Part shown: positions 25,629-40,800 of the stretch, in pieces
Numbering within the stretch: the stretch's first letter is position 1
How the letters are laid out: each line of letters begins with the position of its first letter
Assembly: GCF_037975245.1 (NCBI RefSeq)
Contig: NC_092582.1
Location: 21,104,577-21,168,576 of the forward strand
DNA from: Apostichopus japonicus
Taxonomy: Eukaryota > Echinodermata > Holothuroidea > Aspidochirotida > Stichopodidae
Length of the DNA: 64,000 nucleotides
Reading direction: 5' to 3'
Program-made: the position numbers and the translations under genes
Notes under the pieces: generated by a model
The model's input: the letters and a program-made list of their open reading frames with translations, nothing else
Database searches by the model: none
What the model was told of the DNA's origin: nothing

Positions 25629-28600
25629 GTGCGATACCGATAAATCGAAAATACAATAACGATAAATCGAATTGGCGGTACCAATAAATCGAATGTGCGA
25701 TACCGATAAATCGAATTTACGATACCGATCAATCGAATGTGCGGTACCGATTAATCGAACGAGCGATACCGATAAATCGAATGTGCGATACCGATAAATC
25801 GAATGTGCGGTACCGATAAATCGAAAGTGCGATATCGGCGATACCGATAAATCTAAAATACGATACCTATAAATCGAATGTGCGGTATCGATAAATCGAA
25901 TGTGCGGTATCGATAAATCGAATGTGCGATACCGATAAATCGAATGTGCGGTATATATAAACCGAATGTGCGATACCGATAAATCGAATGTGCGATACCT
26001 ATTAATCGAATGTGCGGTATATATAAACCAAATGTGCGGTACCGATTAAACGAATGTGCGATACCGATTAATCGAATGTGCGATACCGATAAATAGAAAG
26101 TGCGACCGATAAATCGAACGTGCGATAGCGATTAATAGAACGTGCGATACCAATAAATCGAAAGTGCGGTACCGATAAATCGAACGTGCGATACCGATAA
26201 ATCGAATTTAAGATACCGATCAATCGAATCTGCATTACCGATAAATCGAATTTACGATACCGATCAATCGAATGTGCGATACCGATAAATCGAAAATACG
26301 ATACCGATCAATCGAATGTGCGGTACCGATAAATGGAATGTGCGATACCGATAAATCGAATGTGCGATACCGATAAATCGAATGCGCGGAACCGATAAAT
26401 CGAAAGTGCGATACCGATAAATCGAATGTGTGATACCGATAAATCGAATGTGCAGAACCGATAAATCGAAAAAGCGCTACCGATCAATCGAATGTGCGGT
26501 ACCGATAAATTGAAAGTGCGGTACCGATAAATCGAACGGGCGATACCTATTAGTCGAATTTACGATACCGATCAATCGAATATGCGTTACCGATAAATCG
26601 AAAGTGCGGCACCGATAAATCGAACGCGCGATAGACATTAATCGAACGTGCGATACCGATAAATCGAATGTGCGATACCGAAAAATCGAATGTGCGGTAC
26701 TCATAAATCGAAAGTGCGGTACCGAAAAATCGAACGTGCGATACCGATAAATCGAAAGTACGATACCGATAAATCGATTGTGCGATACCGGTAAATCGAA
26801 TGTGCGGTACCAATAAATCGAACGTGCGATAGCGATTAATTGAAAGTGCGATACCGATAAATCGAACGTGCAGTACCGATTAATCGAATGTGCGGTAAAT
26901 ATATCTCGAATGTTCGGTACCGATCAAACGAATGTGCGGTGCCGATCAATTGAATGTGCGGTGCCGATAAAACGAATGTGCGGTGCCGATCAATCGAATG
27001 TTCAGAACCGATAAATCGAATGTGCGGTGCCGGACAATCGAATGTTCGGTACCGATCGAACGTTCGGTACCGATAATTCGAATGTGCGGTACCGTTAAAT
27101 CAAATGAGCGGTGCCGATCAATCGATTTGCGGTACGGATCAATCGAATGTGCGGTGCCGATCAATCGAATGTGTTGTACCGATAAATCGAATGTGCGGTA
27201 AAGATGCCTCGAATGTGCGGTACCGAAAAATCGAATGTGCGGTACCCATAAATCGAAAGTGCGGTACCGAAAAATCGAACGTGCGATACCGATAAATCGA
27301 AAGTGCGATACCGATAAATCGATTGTGCGATACCGATAAATCGAATGTGCGGTACCAATAAATCGAACGTGCGATAGCGATTAATTGAAAGTGCGATACC
27401 GATAAATCGAAAGTGCGATACCGATAAATCGAACGTGCAGTACCGATAAATCGAATGTGCGGTAAAGATATCTCGAATGTTCGGTACCGATCAAACGAAT
27501 GTGCGGTGCCGATCAATTGAATGTGCGGTGCCGATAAAACGAATGTGCGGTGCCGATCAATCGAATGTTCAGAACCGATAAATCGAATGTGCGGTGCCGG
27601 ACAATCGAATGTTCGGTACCGATCGAACGTTCGGTACCGATAATTCGAATGTGCGGTACCGTTAAATCAAATGAGCGGTGCCGATCAATCGATTTGCTGT
27701 ACCGATCAATCGAATGTGCGGTGCCGATCAATCGAATGTGTTGTACCGGTAAATCGAATGTGCGGTAAAGATGCCTCGAATGTGCGGTTCCGATTAATCG
27801 AATGTGCGGTACCGATCAATCGAAAGTATGGTGCAGATAAAACGAAAATATACGGTACCGATCAATCGATGTGCGATACCGATCAATCGAAAGTGCGGTG
27901 CCGATCAATCGAATGCGCGGTACCGATAAATCGAATGTGTGGTACCGTTAAATCATTTGTGCGGTGCCGATCGATCGAATGTGCGGTGCCAATTAAACGA
28001 AAGTGTGGTGCCGATCAATCGAATGTGCGACACCGATAAATCGAATGTGCGGTACCGATAAATCGAAAGTGCGGTACCGATAAATCGAACGTGCGGTACC
28101 GATCAATCGAATGTGCGATACCGATAAATCGAACATGCGGTACCGATTAATCGAATGTGCGACACCGAAAAATCGAATGTGCGGTACCGATAAATCGAAA
28201 GTGCGGTACCGACAAATCGAAAGTGCGGTACCGATAAACGAACGTGCGATACCGATAAATCGAATTTACGATACCGATCAATCGAATGTGCGGTACCGAT
28301 CAATCGAATGTGCGATACCGATAAATCGAATATGCGGTACCGATAAATTGAAAATATACGGTACCGATAAATCGAACGGGCGATACCGATAAATCGAATT
28401 TAAGATACCGATCAATCGAATCTGCATTACCGATAAATCGAATTTACAATACCGATCAATCGAATGTGCGATACCGATCAATCGAATGTGCGATACCGAT
28501 AAATCGAATATGCGGTACCGATAAATTGAAAGTGCGGTACCGATAAATCGAACATGCGGTACCGATTAATCGAATGTGCGACACCGAAAAATCGAATGTG

Positions 28601-31600
28601 CGGTACCAATAAATCGAAAGTGCGGTACCGACAAATCGAAAGTGCGGTACCGATAAACGAACGTGCGATACCGATAAATCGAATTTACGATACCGATCAA
28701 TCGAATGTGCGGTACCGATCAATCGAATGTGCGATACCGATAAATCGAATATGCGGTACCGATAAATTGAAAGTGCGGTACCGATAAATCGAACGGGCGA
28801 TACCGATAAATCGAATTTAAGATACCGATCAATCGAATCTGCATTACCGATAAATCGAATTTACAATACCGATCAATCGAATGTGCGGTACCGATCAATC
28901 GAATTTACGATACCGATCAATCGAATGTGCGATACCGATAAATGGAATGTGCGATACCGATAAATCGAATGTGCGATACCGATAAATCGAATGCGCGGAA
29001 CCGAAAAATCGAACGTGCGATACCGATCAATCGAATGTGCGTTACCGATCAATCGAATGTGCGTTACCGATCAATCGAATGTGCGTTACCGATCAATCGA
29101 ATGTACGGTACCGATCAATCGATTGTCTGTACCGATAAATCGAATGTGCGGTACCGATTAATGGAATGTACGGTACCGATAAATCGATTGTGCAGTACCG
29201 ATAAATCGAATGTGCGGTACCGAAAAATCGAATGTGCGGTGCCGATCAATCGAATGTGCGGTACCGATAAATCGATTGTGCGATACCGGTAAATCGAATG
29301 TGCGGTACCAATAAATCGAACGTGCGATAGCGATTAATTGAAAGTGCGATACCGATAAATCGAACGTGCAGTACCGATAAATCGAATGTGCGGTAAAGAT
29401 ATCTCGAATGTTCGGTACCGATCAAACGAATGTGCGGTGCCGATCAATTGAATGTGCGGTGCCGATAAAACGAATGTGCGGTGCCGATCAATCGAATGTT
29501 CAGAACCGATATATCGAATGTGCGGTGCCGGACAATCGAATGTTCGGTACCGATCGAACGTTCGGTACCGATAATTCGAATGTGCGGTACCGTTAAATCA
29601 AATGAGCGGTGCCGATCAATCGATTTGCGGTACCGATCAATCGAATGTGCGGTGCCGATCAATCGAATGTGTTGTACCGATAAATCGATTGTGCGATACC
29701 GATAAATCGAATGTGCGGTACCAATAAATCGAACGTGCGATAGCGATTAATTGAAAGTGCGATACCGATAAATCGAAAGTGCGATACCGATAAATCGAAC
29801 GTGCAGTACCGATAAATCGAATGTGCGGTAAAGATATCTCGAATGTTCGGTACCGATCAAACGAATGTGCGGTGCCGATCAATTGAATGTGCGGTGCCGA
29901 TAAAACGAATGTGCGGTGCCGATCAATCGAATGTTCAGAACCGATAAATCGAATGTGCGGTGCCGGACAATCGAATGTTCGGTACCGATCGAACGTTCGG
30001 TACCGATAATTCGAATGTGCGGTACCGTTAAATCAAATGAGCGGTGCCGATCAATCGATTTGCGGTACGGATCAATCGAATGTGCGGTGCCGATCAATCG
30101 AATGTGTTGTACCGATAAATCGAATGTGCGGTAAAGATGCCTCGAATGTGCGGTTCCGATTAATCGAATGTGCGGTACCGATCAATCGAAAGTATGGTGC
30201 CGATAAAACGAAAATATACGGTACCGATCAATCGAATGCGCGGTACCGATAAATCGAATGTGTGGTACCGTTAAATCACTTGTGCGGTGCCGATCGATCG
30301 AATGTGCGGTGCCAATTAAACGAAAGTGTGGTGCCGATCAATCGAATGTGCGACACCGATAAATCGAATGTGCGGTACCGATAAATCGAAAGTGCGGTAC
30401 CGATAAATCGAACGTGCGGTACCGATCAATCGAATGTGCGATACCGATAAATCGAACATGCGGTACCGATAAATCGAATGTGCGACACCGAAAAATCGAA
30501 TGTGCGGTACCGATAAATCGAAAGTGCGGTACCGACAAATCGAAGGTGCGGTACCGATAAACGAACGTGCGATACCGATAAATCGAATTTACGATACCGA
30601 TCAATCGAATGTGCGGTACCGATCAATCGAATGTGCGATACCGATAAATCGAATATGCGGTACCGATAAATTGAAAGTGCGGTACCGATAAATCGAACGG
30701 GCGATACCTATTAGTCGAATTTACGATACCGATCAATCGAATATGCAGTACCGATAAATCGAAAGTGCGGCACCGATAAATCGAACGCGCGATAGACATT
30801 AATCGAATGTGCGATACCGATAAATCGATTGTTCGATACCGAAAAATCGAATGTGCGGTACTCATAAATCGAAAGTGCGGTACCGAAAAATCGAACGTGC
30901 GATACCGATAAATCGAAAGTACGATACCGATAAATCGATTGTGCGATACCGGTAAATCGAATGTGCGGTACCAATAAATCGAACGTGCGATAGCGATTAA
31001 TTGAAAGTGCGATACCGATAAATCGAACGTGCAGTACCGATAAATCGAATGTGCGGTAAAGATATCTCGAATGTTCGGTACCGATCAAACGAATGTGCGG
31101 TGCCGATCAATTGAATGTGCGGTGCCGATAAAACGAATGTGCGGTGCCGATCAATCGAATGTTCAGAACCGATAAATCGAATGTGCGGTGCCGGACAATC
31201 GAATGTTCGGTACCGATCGAACGTTCGGTACCGATAATTCGAATGTGCGGTACCGTTAAATCAAATGAGCGGTGCCGATCAATCGATTTGCGGTACCGAT
31301 CAATCGAATGTGCGGTGCCGATCAATCGAATGTGTTGTAAAGATAAATCGAATGTGCGGTAAAGATGCCTCGAATGTGCGGTACCGAAAAATCGAACGTG
31401 CGGTACCCATAAAACGAAAGTGCGGTACCGAAAAATCGAACGTGCGATACCGATAAATCGAATGTGCGGTAAAGATATCTCGAATGTTCGGTACCGATCA
31501 AACGAATGTGCGGTGCCGATCAATCGAATGTGCGACACCGATAAATCGAATGTGCGGTACCGATAAATCGAAAGTGCGGTACCGATAAATCGAACGTGCG

Positions 31601-34600
31601 GTAACGATCAATCAAATGTGCGATACCGATAAATCGAACATGCTGTACCGATAAATCGAATGTGCGACACCGAAAAATCGAATGTGCGGTGCCGGACAAT
31701 CGAACGTTCGGTACCGATCGAACGTTCGGTACCGATAATTCGAATGTGCGGTACCGTTAAATCAAATGAGCGGTGCCGATCAATCGATTTGCGGTACCGA
31801 TCAATCGAATGTGCGGTGCCGATCAATCGAATGTGCAGTACCGATAAATCGAATGTGCGGTAAAGATATCTCGAATGTTCGGTACCGATCAAACGAATGT
31901 GCGGTGCCGATCAATTGAATGTGCGGTGCCGATAAAACGAATGTGCGGTGCCGATCAATCGAATGTTCAGAACCGATAAATCGAATGTGCGGTGCCGGAC
32001 AATCGAATGTTCGGTACCGATCGAACGTTCGGTACCGATAATTCGAATGTGCGGTACCGTTAAATCAAATGAGCGGTGCCGATCAATCGATTTGCGGTAC
32101 GGATCAATCGAATGTGCGGTGCCGATCAATCGAATGTGTTGTACCGATAAATCGAATGTGCGGTAAAGATGCCTCGAATGTGCGGTTCCGATTAATCGAA
32201 TGTGCGGTACCGATCAATCGAAAGTATGGTGCCGATAAAACGAAAATATACGGTACCGATCAATCGAATGCGCGGTACCGATAAATCGAATGTGTGGTAC
32301 CGTTAAATCACTTGTGCGGTGCCGATCGATCGAATGTGCGGTGCCAATTAAACGAAAGTGTGGTGCCGATCAATCGAATGTGCGACACCGATAAATCGAA
32401 TGTGCGGTACCGATAAATCGAAAGTGCGGTACCGATAAATCGAACGTGCGGTACCGATCAATCGAATGTGCGATACCGATAAATCGAACATGCGGTACCG
32501 ATAAATCGAATGTGCGACACCGAAAAATCGAATGTGCGGTACCGATAAATCGAAAGTGCGGTACCGACAAATCGAAGGTGCGGTACCGATAAACGAACGT
32601 GCGATACCGATAAATCGAATTTACGATACCGATCAATCGAATGTGCGGTACCGATCAATCGAATGTGCGATACCGATAAATCGAATATGCGGTACCGATA
32701 AATTGAAAGTGCGGTACCGATAAATCGAACGGGCGATACCTATTAGTCGAATTTACGATACCGATCAATCGAATATGCAGTACCGATAAATCGAAAGTGC
32801 GGCACCGATAAATCGAACGCGCGATAGACATTAATCGAATGTGCGATACCGATAAATCGATTGTTCGATACCGAAAAATCGAATGTGCGGTACTCATAAA
32901 TCGAAAGTGCGGTACCGAAAAATCGAACGTGCGATACCGATAAATCGAAAGTACGATACCGATAAATCGATTGTGCGATACCGGTAAATCGAATGTGCGG
33001 TACCAATTAATCGAACGTGCGATAGCGATTAATTGAAAGTGCGATACCGATAAATCGAACGTGCAGTACCGATAAATCGAATGTGCGGTAAAGATATCTC
33101 GAATGTTCGGTACCGATCAAACGAATGTGCGGTGCCGATCAATTGAATGTGCGGTGCCGATAAAACGAATGTGCGGTGCCGATCAATCGAATGTTCAGAA
33201 CCGATAAATCGAATGTGCGGTGCCGGACAATCGAATGTTCGGTACCGATCGAACGTTCGGTACCGATAATTCGAATGTGCGGTACCGTTAAATCAAATGA
33301 GCGGTGCCGATCAATCGATTTGCGGTACCGATCAATCGAATGTGCGGTGCCGATCAATCGAATGTGTTGTAAAGATAAATCGAATGTGCGGTAAAGATGC
33401 CTCGAATGTGCGGTACCGAAAAATCGAATGTGCGGTACCCATAAAACGAAAGTGTTGTACCGAAAAATCGAACGTGCGATACCGATAAATCGAATGTGCG
33501 GTAAAGATATCTCGAATGTTCGGTACCGATCAAACGAATGTGCGGTGCCGATCAATCGAATGTGCGACACCGATAAATCGAATGTGCGGTACCGATAAAT
33601 CGAAAGTGCGGTACCGATAAATCGAACGTGCGGTAACGATCAATCAAATGTGCGATACCGATAAATCGAACATGCTGTACCGATAAATCGAATGTGCGAC
33701 ACCGAAAAATCGAATGTGCGGTGCCGGACAATCGAACGTTCGGTACCGATCGAACGTTCGGTACCGATAATTCGAATGTGCGGTACCGTTAAATCAAATG
33801 AGCGGTGCCGATCAATCGATTTGCGGTACCGATCAATCGAATGTGCGGTGCCGATCAATCGAATGTGTTGTACCGATAAATCGAATGTGCGGTAAAGATG
33901 CCTCGAATGTGCGGTTCCGATTAATCGAATGTGCGGTACCGATCAATCGAATGAGCGGTGCCGATCAATCGATTTGCGGTACCGATCAATCGAATGTGCG
34001 GTGCCGATCAATCGAATGTGTTGTACCGATAAATCGAATGTGCGGTAAAGATGCCTCGAATGTGCGGTTCCGATTAATCGAATGTGCGGTACCGATCAAT
34101 CGAAAGTATGGTGCCGATAAAACGAAAATATACGGTACCGATCAATCGATGTGCGATACCGATCAATCGAAAGTGCGGTGCCGATCAATCGAATGTGCGG
34201 TACCGATAAATCGAATGTGTGGTACCGTTAAATCATTTGTGCTTAACCGATCAATCGAATGTGTTGTACCGATAAATCGAATGTGCGGAAAAGATGCCTC
34301 GAATGTGCGGTACCGAAAAATCGAATGTGCGGTACCGATAAATGGAATGTGCGATACCGATAAATCGAATGTGCGATACCGATAAATCGAATGCGCGGAA
34401 CCGATAAATCGAAAGTGCGATACCGATAAATCGAATGTGTGATACCGATAAATCGAATGTGCAGAACCGATAAATCGAAACAGCGCTACCGATATATCGA
34501 ACGTGCGATACCGATAAATCGAAAATACAATAACGATAAATCGAATTGGCGGTACCAATAAATCGAATGTGCGATACCGATAAATCGAATTTACGATACC

Positions 34601-37600
34601 GATCCATCGAATGTGCGGTACCGATTAATCGAACGAGCGATACCGATCAATCGAATGTGCGATACCGATAAATCGAATGTGCGGTACCGATAAATCGAAA
34701 GTGCGATATCGGTTAATCGAACGTGCGATAACGATAAATCGAATGTGCGATACCGATAAATCGAAAATACGATACCGATGAATAGAACGTGCAATAGCGA
34801 TTAATCGAATGCGCGATACCGATCAATCGAACGAGCGATACCGATAAATCGAATGTGCGATACCGATAAATCGAATGTGCGGTACCGATAAATCGAAAGT
34901 GCGATATCGGTTAATCGAACGTGCGATACCGATAAATCGAATGTGCGATACCGATAAATCGAAAATACGATACCGATAAATCGAATGTGCGGTACCGATA
35001 AATCGAATGTGCGACACCGATAAATCGAATGTGCGGTACAGATTAATCGAATGTGCGATACCGATAAATCTAAAATACGATACCTATAAATCGAATGTGC
35101 GGTATCGATAAATCGAATGTGCGGTATCGATAAATCGAATGTGCGATACCGATAAATCGAATGTGCGGTATATATAAACCGAATGTGCGATACCGATAAA
35201 TCGAATGTGCGATACCTATTAATCGAATGTGCGGTATATATAAACCAAATGTGCGGTACCGATTAAACGAATGTGCGATACCGATTAATCGAATGTGCGA
35301 TACCGATAAATCGAAAGTGCGACCGATAAATCGAACGTGCGATAGCGATTAATAGAACGTGCGATACCAATAAATCGAAAGCGCGGTACCGAAAAATCGA
35401 ACGTGCGATACCGATAAATAGAATTTAAGATACAAATCAATCGAATCTGCAGTACCGATAAATCGAATTTACGATACCGATCAATAGAATTTAAGATACC
35501 GATCAATCGAATTTACGATACCGATCAACCGAATGTGCGATACCGATAAATGGAATGTGCGATACCGATAAATCGAATGTGCGATACCGATAAATCGAAT
35601 GCGCGGAACCGATAAATCGAAAGTGCTATACCGATAAATCGAATGTGTGGTACCGTTAAATCATTTGTGCGGTGCCGATCAATCGAATGTGTTGTACCGA
35701 TCAATCGAATGTGCGGTACCGAAAAATCGAATGTGCGGTACCCATAAATGGAATGTGCGATACCGATAAATCGAATGTGCGATACCGATAAATCGAATAT
35801 GCGGTACCGATAAATTGAAAGTGCGGTACCGATAAATCGAACGGGCGATACCTATTAGTCGAATTTACGATACCGATCAATCGAATATGCAGTACCGATA
35901 AATCGAAAGTGCGGCACCGATAAATCGAACGCGCGATAGACATTAATCGAACGTGCGATACCGATAAATCGAATGTGCGATACCGAAAAATCGAATGTGC
36001 GGTACTCATAAATCGAAAGTGCGGTACCGAAAAATCGAACGTGCGATACCGATAAATCGAAAGTACGATACCGATAAATCGATTGTGCGATACCGGTAAA
36101 TCGAATGTGCGGTGTCGATCAATCGAATGTGTTGTACCGATAAATCGAATGTGCGGTAAAGATGCCTCGAATGTGTGGTACCGAAAAATCGAATGTGCAG
36201 TACCCATAAATCGAAAGTGCGGTACCGAAAAATCGAACGTGCGATACCGATAAATCGAAAGTGCGATACCGATAAATCGATTGTGCGATACCGATAAATT
36301 GAATGTGCGGTACCAATAAATCGAACGTGCGATAGCGATTAATTGAAAGTGCGATACCGATAAATCGAAAGTGCGATACCGATAAATCGAACGTGCAGTA
36401 CCGATAAATCGAATGTGCGGTAAAGATATCTCGAATGTTCGGTACCGATCAAACGAATGTGCGGTGCCGATCCATTGAATGTGCGGTGCCGATAAAACGA
36501 ATGTGCGGTGCCGATCAATCGAATGTTCAGAACCGATAAATCGAATGTGCGGTGCCGGACAATCGAATGTTCGGTACCGATCGAACGTTCGGTACCGATA
36601 ATTCGAATGTGCGGTACCGTTAAATCAAATGAGCGGTGCCGATCAATCGATTTGCGGTACCGATCAATCGAATGTGCGGTGCCGATCAATCGAATGTGTT
36701 GTACCGATAAATCGATGGTGCGGTAAAGATGCCTCGAATGTGCGGTTCCGATTAATCGAATGTGCGGTACCGATCAATCGAAAGTATGGTGCCGATAAAA
36801 CGAAAATATACGGTACCGATCAATCGATGTGCGATACCGATCAATCGAAAGTGCGGTGCCGATCAATCGAATTCGCGGTACCGATAAATCGAATGTGTGG
36901 TACCGTTAAATCATTTGTGCGGTGCCGATCGATCGAATGTGCGGTGCCAATTAAACGAAAGTGTGGTGCCGATCAATCAAATGTACGGTGCCGATAAATC
37001 GAATGTTCTTTACCGATCGAATGTTCGGTACCGATCAATCGAATGAGCGGTACCGTTAAATCATTTGTGCGGTGCCGATCAATCGATTTGCAGTACCTAT
37101 TAATCGAATGTGCGTTGCCGATCAATCGAATGTGTTGTACCGATAAATCGAATGTGCGGTAAAGAAACCTCGAATGTGCGGTGCCGATCAATCGAATGTG
37201 AGGTGCCGATATTACGAAAGTGCGGCACCAGTCAATCGAATGTGCGGTGCCGATAAATCGAACGTGCGATACCGATAAATCGAATTTACGATACCGATCT
37301 ATCGAATGTGCGGTACCGATCAATCGAATGTGCGATACCGATAAATCGAATTGCGGTACCGATAAATCGAAAGTGCGGTATAGATAAACGAACGTGCGAT
37401 ACCGATAAATCGAATTTACGATACCGATCAATCGAATGTGCGGTACCGATCAATCGAATGTGCGATACCGATAAATCGAATGTGTGGTACCGTTAAATCA
37501 TTTGTGCGGTGCCGATCGATCGAATGTGCGGTGCCAATTAAACGAAAGTGTGGTGCCGATCAATCAAATGTACGGTGCCGATAAATCGAATGTTCTTTAC

Positions 37601-40600
37601 CGATCGAATGTTCGGTACCGATCAATCGAATGAGCGGTACCGTTAAATCATTTGTGCGGTGCCGATCAATCGATTTGCAGTACCTATTAATCGAATGTGC
37701 GGTGCCGATCAATCGAATGTGTTGTACCGATAAATCGAATGTGCGGTAAGAAACCTCGAATGTGCGGTGCCGATCAATCGAATGTGAGGTGCCGATAAAT
37801 CGAACGTGCGATACCGATAACTCGAATTTACGATACCGATCTATCGAATGTGCGGTACCGATCAATCGAATGTGCGATACCGATAAATCGAATTGCGGTA
37901 CCGATAAATCGAAAGTGCGGTATAGATAAACGAACGTGCGATACCGATAAATCGAATTTACGATACCGATCAATCGAATGTGCGGTACCGATCAATCGAA
38001 TGTGCGATACCGATAAATCGAATATGCGATACCGATAAATCGAATGTGCGACACCGAAAAATCATTTGTGCGGTACCGATAAATCGAACGTGCGGTACCG
38101 ATAAACGAACGTGCGATACCGATAAATCGAATTGCGGTACCGATAAATCGAAAGTGCGGTATAGATAAACGAACGTGCGATACCGATAAATCGAATTTAC
38201 GATACCGATCAATCGAATGTGCGGTACCGATCAATCGAATGTGCGATACCGATAAATCGAATATGCGATACCGATAAATCGAATGTGCGACACCGAAAAA
38301 TCATTTGTGCGGTACCGATAAATCGAACGTGCGGTACCGATCAATCGAATGTGCGATACCGATAAATCGAATTGCGGTACCGATAAATCGAAAGTGCGGT
38401 ATAGATAAACGAACGTGCGATACCGATAAATCGAATTTACGATACCGATCAATCGAATGTGCGGTACCGATCAATCGAATGTGCGATACCGATAAATCGA
38501 ATATGCGATACCGATAAATCGAATGTGCGACACCGAAAAATCATTTGTGCGGTACCGATAAATCGAACGTGCGGTACCGATAAACGAACGTGCGATACCG
38601 ATAAATCGAATTTACGATACCGATCAATCGAATGTGCGGTACCGATCAATCGAATGTGCGATACCGATAAATCGAACATGCGGTACCAATAAATCGAATG
38701 TGCGACACCGAAAAATCGAATGTGCGGTACCGATAAATCGAAAGTGCGGTACCGACAAATCGAAAGTGCGGTACCGATAAACGAACGTGCGGTACCGATA
38801 AATCGAATTTACGATACCGATCAATCGAATGTGCGGTACCGATCAATCGAATGTGCGATACCGATCAATCGAAAGTGCGGTACCGATCAATCGAATGTGC
38901 GATACCGATAAATCGAATATGCGGTACCGATAAATTGAAAGTGCGGTACCGATAAATCGAACGGGCGATACCTATTAGTCGAATTTACGATACCGATCAA
39001 TCGAATATGCAGTACCGATAAATCGAAAGTGCGGCACCGATAAATCGAACGCGCGATAGACATTAATCGAACGTGCGATACCGATAAATCGAATGTGCGA
39101 TACCGAAAAATCGAATGTGCGGTACCCATAAATCGAAAGTGCGGTACCGAAAAATCGAACGTGCGATACCGATAAATCGAAAGTGCGATACCGATAAATC
39201 GATTGTGCGATACCGATAAATCGAATGTGCGGTACCAATAAATCGAACGTGCGATAGCGATTAATTGAAAGTGCGATACCGATAAATCGAAAGTGCGATA
39301 CCGATAAATTGAACGTGCAGTACCGATAAATCGAATGTGCGGTAAAGATATCTCGAATGTTCGGTACCGATCAAACGAATGTGCGGTGCCGATCCATTGA
39401 ATGTGCGGTGCCGATAAAACGAATGTGCGGTGCCGATCAATCGAATGTTCAGAACCGATAAATCGAATGTGCGGTGCCGGACAATCGAATGTTCGGTACC
39501 GATCGAACGTTCGGTACCGATAATTCGAATGTGCGGTACCGTTAAATCAAATGAGCGGTGCCGATCAATCGATTTGCGGTACCGATCAATCGAATGTGCG
39601 GTGCCGATCAATCGAATGTGTTGTACCGATAAATCGAATGTGCGGTAAAGATGCCTCGAATGTGCGGTTCCGATTAATCGAATGTGCGGTACCGATCAAT
39701 CGAAAGTATGGTGCCGATAAAACGAAAATATACGGTACCGATCAATCGATGTGCGATACCGATCAATCGAAAGTGCGGTGCCAATTAAACGAAAGTGTGG
39801 TGCCGATCATTCGAAAAATCGAATGTGCGGTACCGATAAATCGAAAGTGCGGTACCGATAAACGAACGTGCGATACCGATAAATCGAATTTACGATACCG
39901 ATCAATCGAATGTGCGGTACCGATCAATCGAATGTGCGATACCGATAAATAGAATATGCGGTACCGATAAATTGAAAGTGCGGTACCGATAAATCGAACG
40001 GGCGATACCTATTAGTCGAATTTACGATACCGATCAATCAAATATGCAGTACCGATCAATCGAAATTGCGGCACCGATAAATCGAACGCGCGATAGACAT
40101 TAATCGAACGTGCGATACCGATAAATCGAATGTGCGATACCGAAAAATCGAATGTGCGGTACCGAAAAATCGAACGTGCGATACCGATAAATCGAAAGTG
40201 CGATACCGATAAATCGATTGTGCGATACCGATAAATCGAATGTGCGGTACCAATAAATCGAACGTGCAGTACCGATAAATCGAATGTGCGGTAAAGATAT
40301 CTCGAATGTTCGGTACCGATCAAACGAATGTGCGGTACCGATCAATTGATTGTGCGGTGCCGATAAAACGAATGTGCGGTGCCGATCAATCGAATGTTCA
40401 GAACCGATAAATCGAATGTGCGGTGCCGTTAAATCAAATGAGCGGTGCCGATCAATCGATTTGCGGTACCGATCAATCGAATGTGCAGTGCCGATCGATC
40501 GAATGTGCGGTGCCAATTAAACGAAAGTGTGGTGCCGATCAATCGAATGTGCGGTGCCGATAAATCGAATGTTCTTTACCGATCGAATTTTCGGTACCGA

Positions 40601-40800
40601 TCAATCGAATGAGCGGTACCGTTAAATCATTTGTGCGGTGCCGATCAATCGATTTGCAGTACCGATCAATCGAATGTGCGGTGCCGATCAATCGAATGTG
40701 TTGCACCGATAAATCGAATGTGCGGTAAAGAAACCTCGAATGTGCGGTGCCGATCAATCGAATGTGAGGTGCCGATATTACGAAATTGCGGCACCAATCA
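25629..40800. repeat. 22-bp satellite array, central part
   Basis: The same 22-bp family continues after the retrotransposon in the same orientation, so the element split a single array. Monomers with gataaat still predominate, mixed with gatcaat. A distinctive block starting taaagatatctcg and ending near taaagatgcctcg is repeated many times (27463, 29394, 29829, 31057, 31861, 33089, 36421 and 39343 among others). Shorter tandem duplications of about 240 and 540 bp are visible at 37.3-38.7 kb (for example 37308 and 37850). Confidence 0.96.
29815..33850. repeat. Two-copy higher-order repeat of 2,032 bp
   Basis: Sequence from about 29815 to 31846 is repeated from about 31847 onward with a constant 2,032-bp offset. 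Landmarks at 29879, 30338, 30711, 31107 and 31608 recur at 31911, 32370, 32743, 33139 and 33640. Only a few substitutions were seen (for example near 31397/33429, 31428/33460 and 30968/33000). The near-identity points to a recent unequal exchange or replication-based duplication. The exact ends are approximate because the flanks are the same satellite. Confidence 0.85.
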
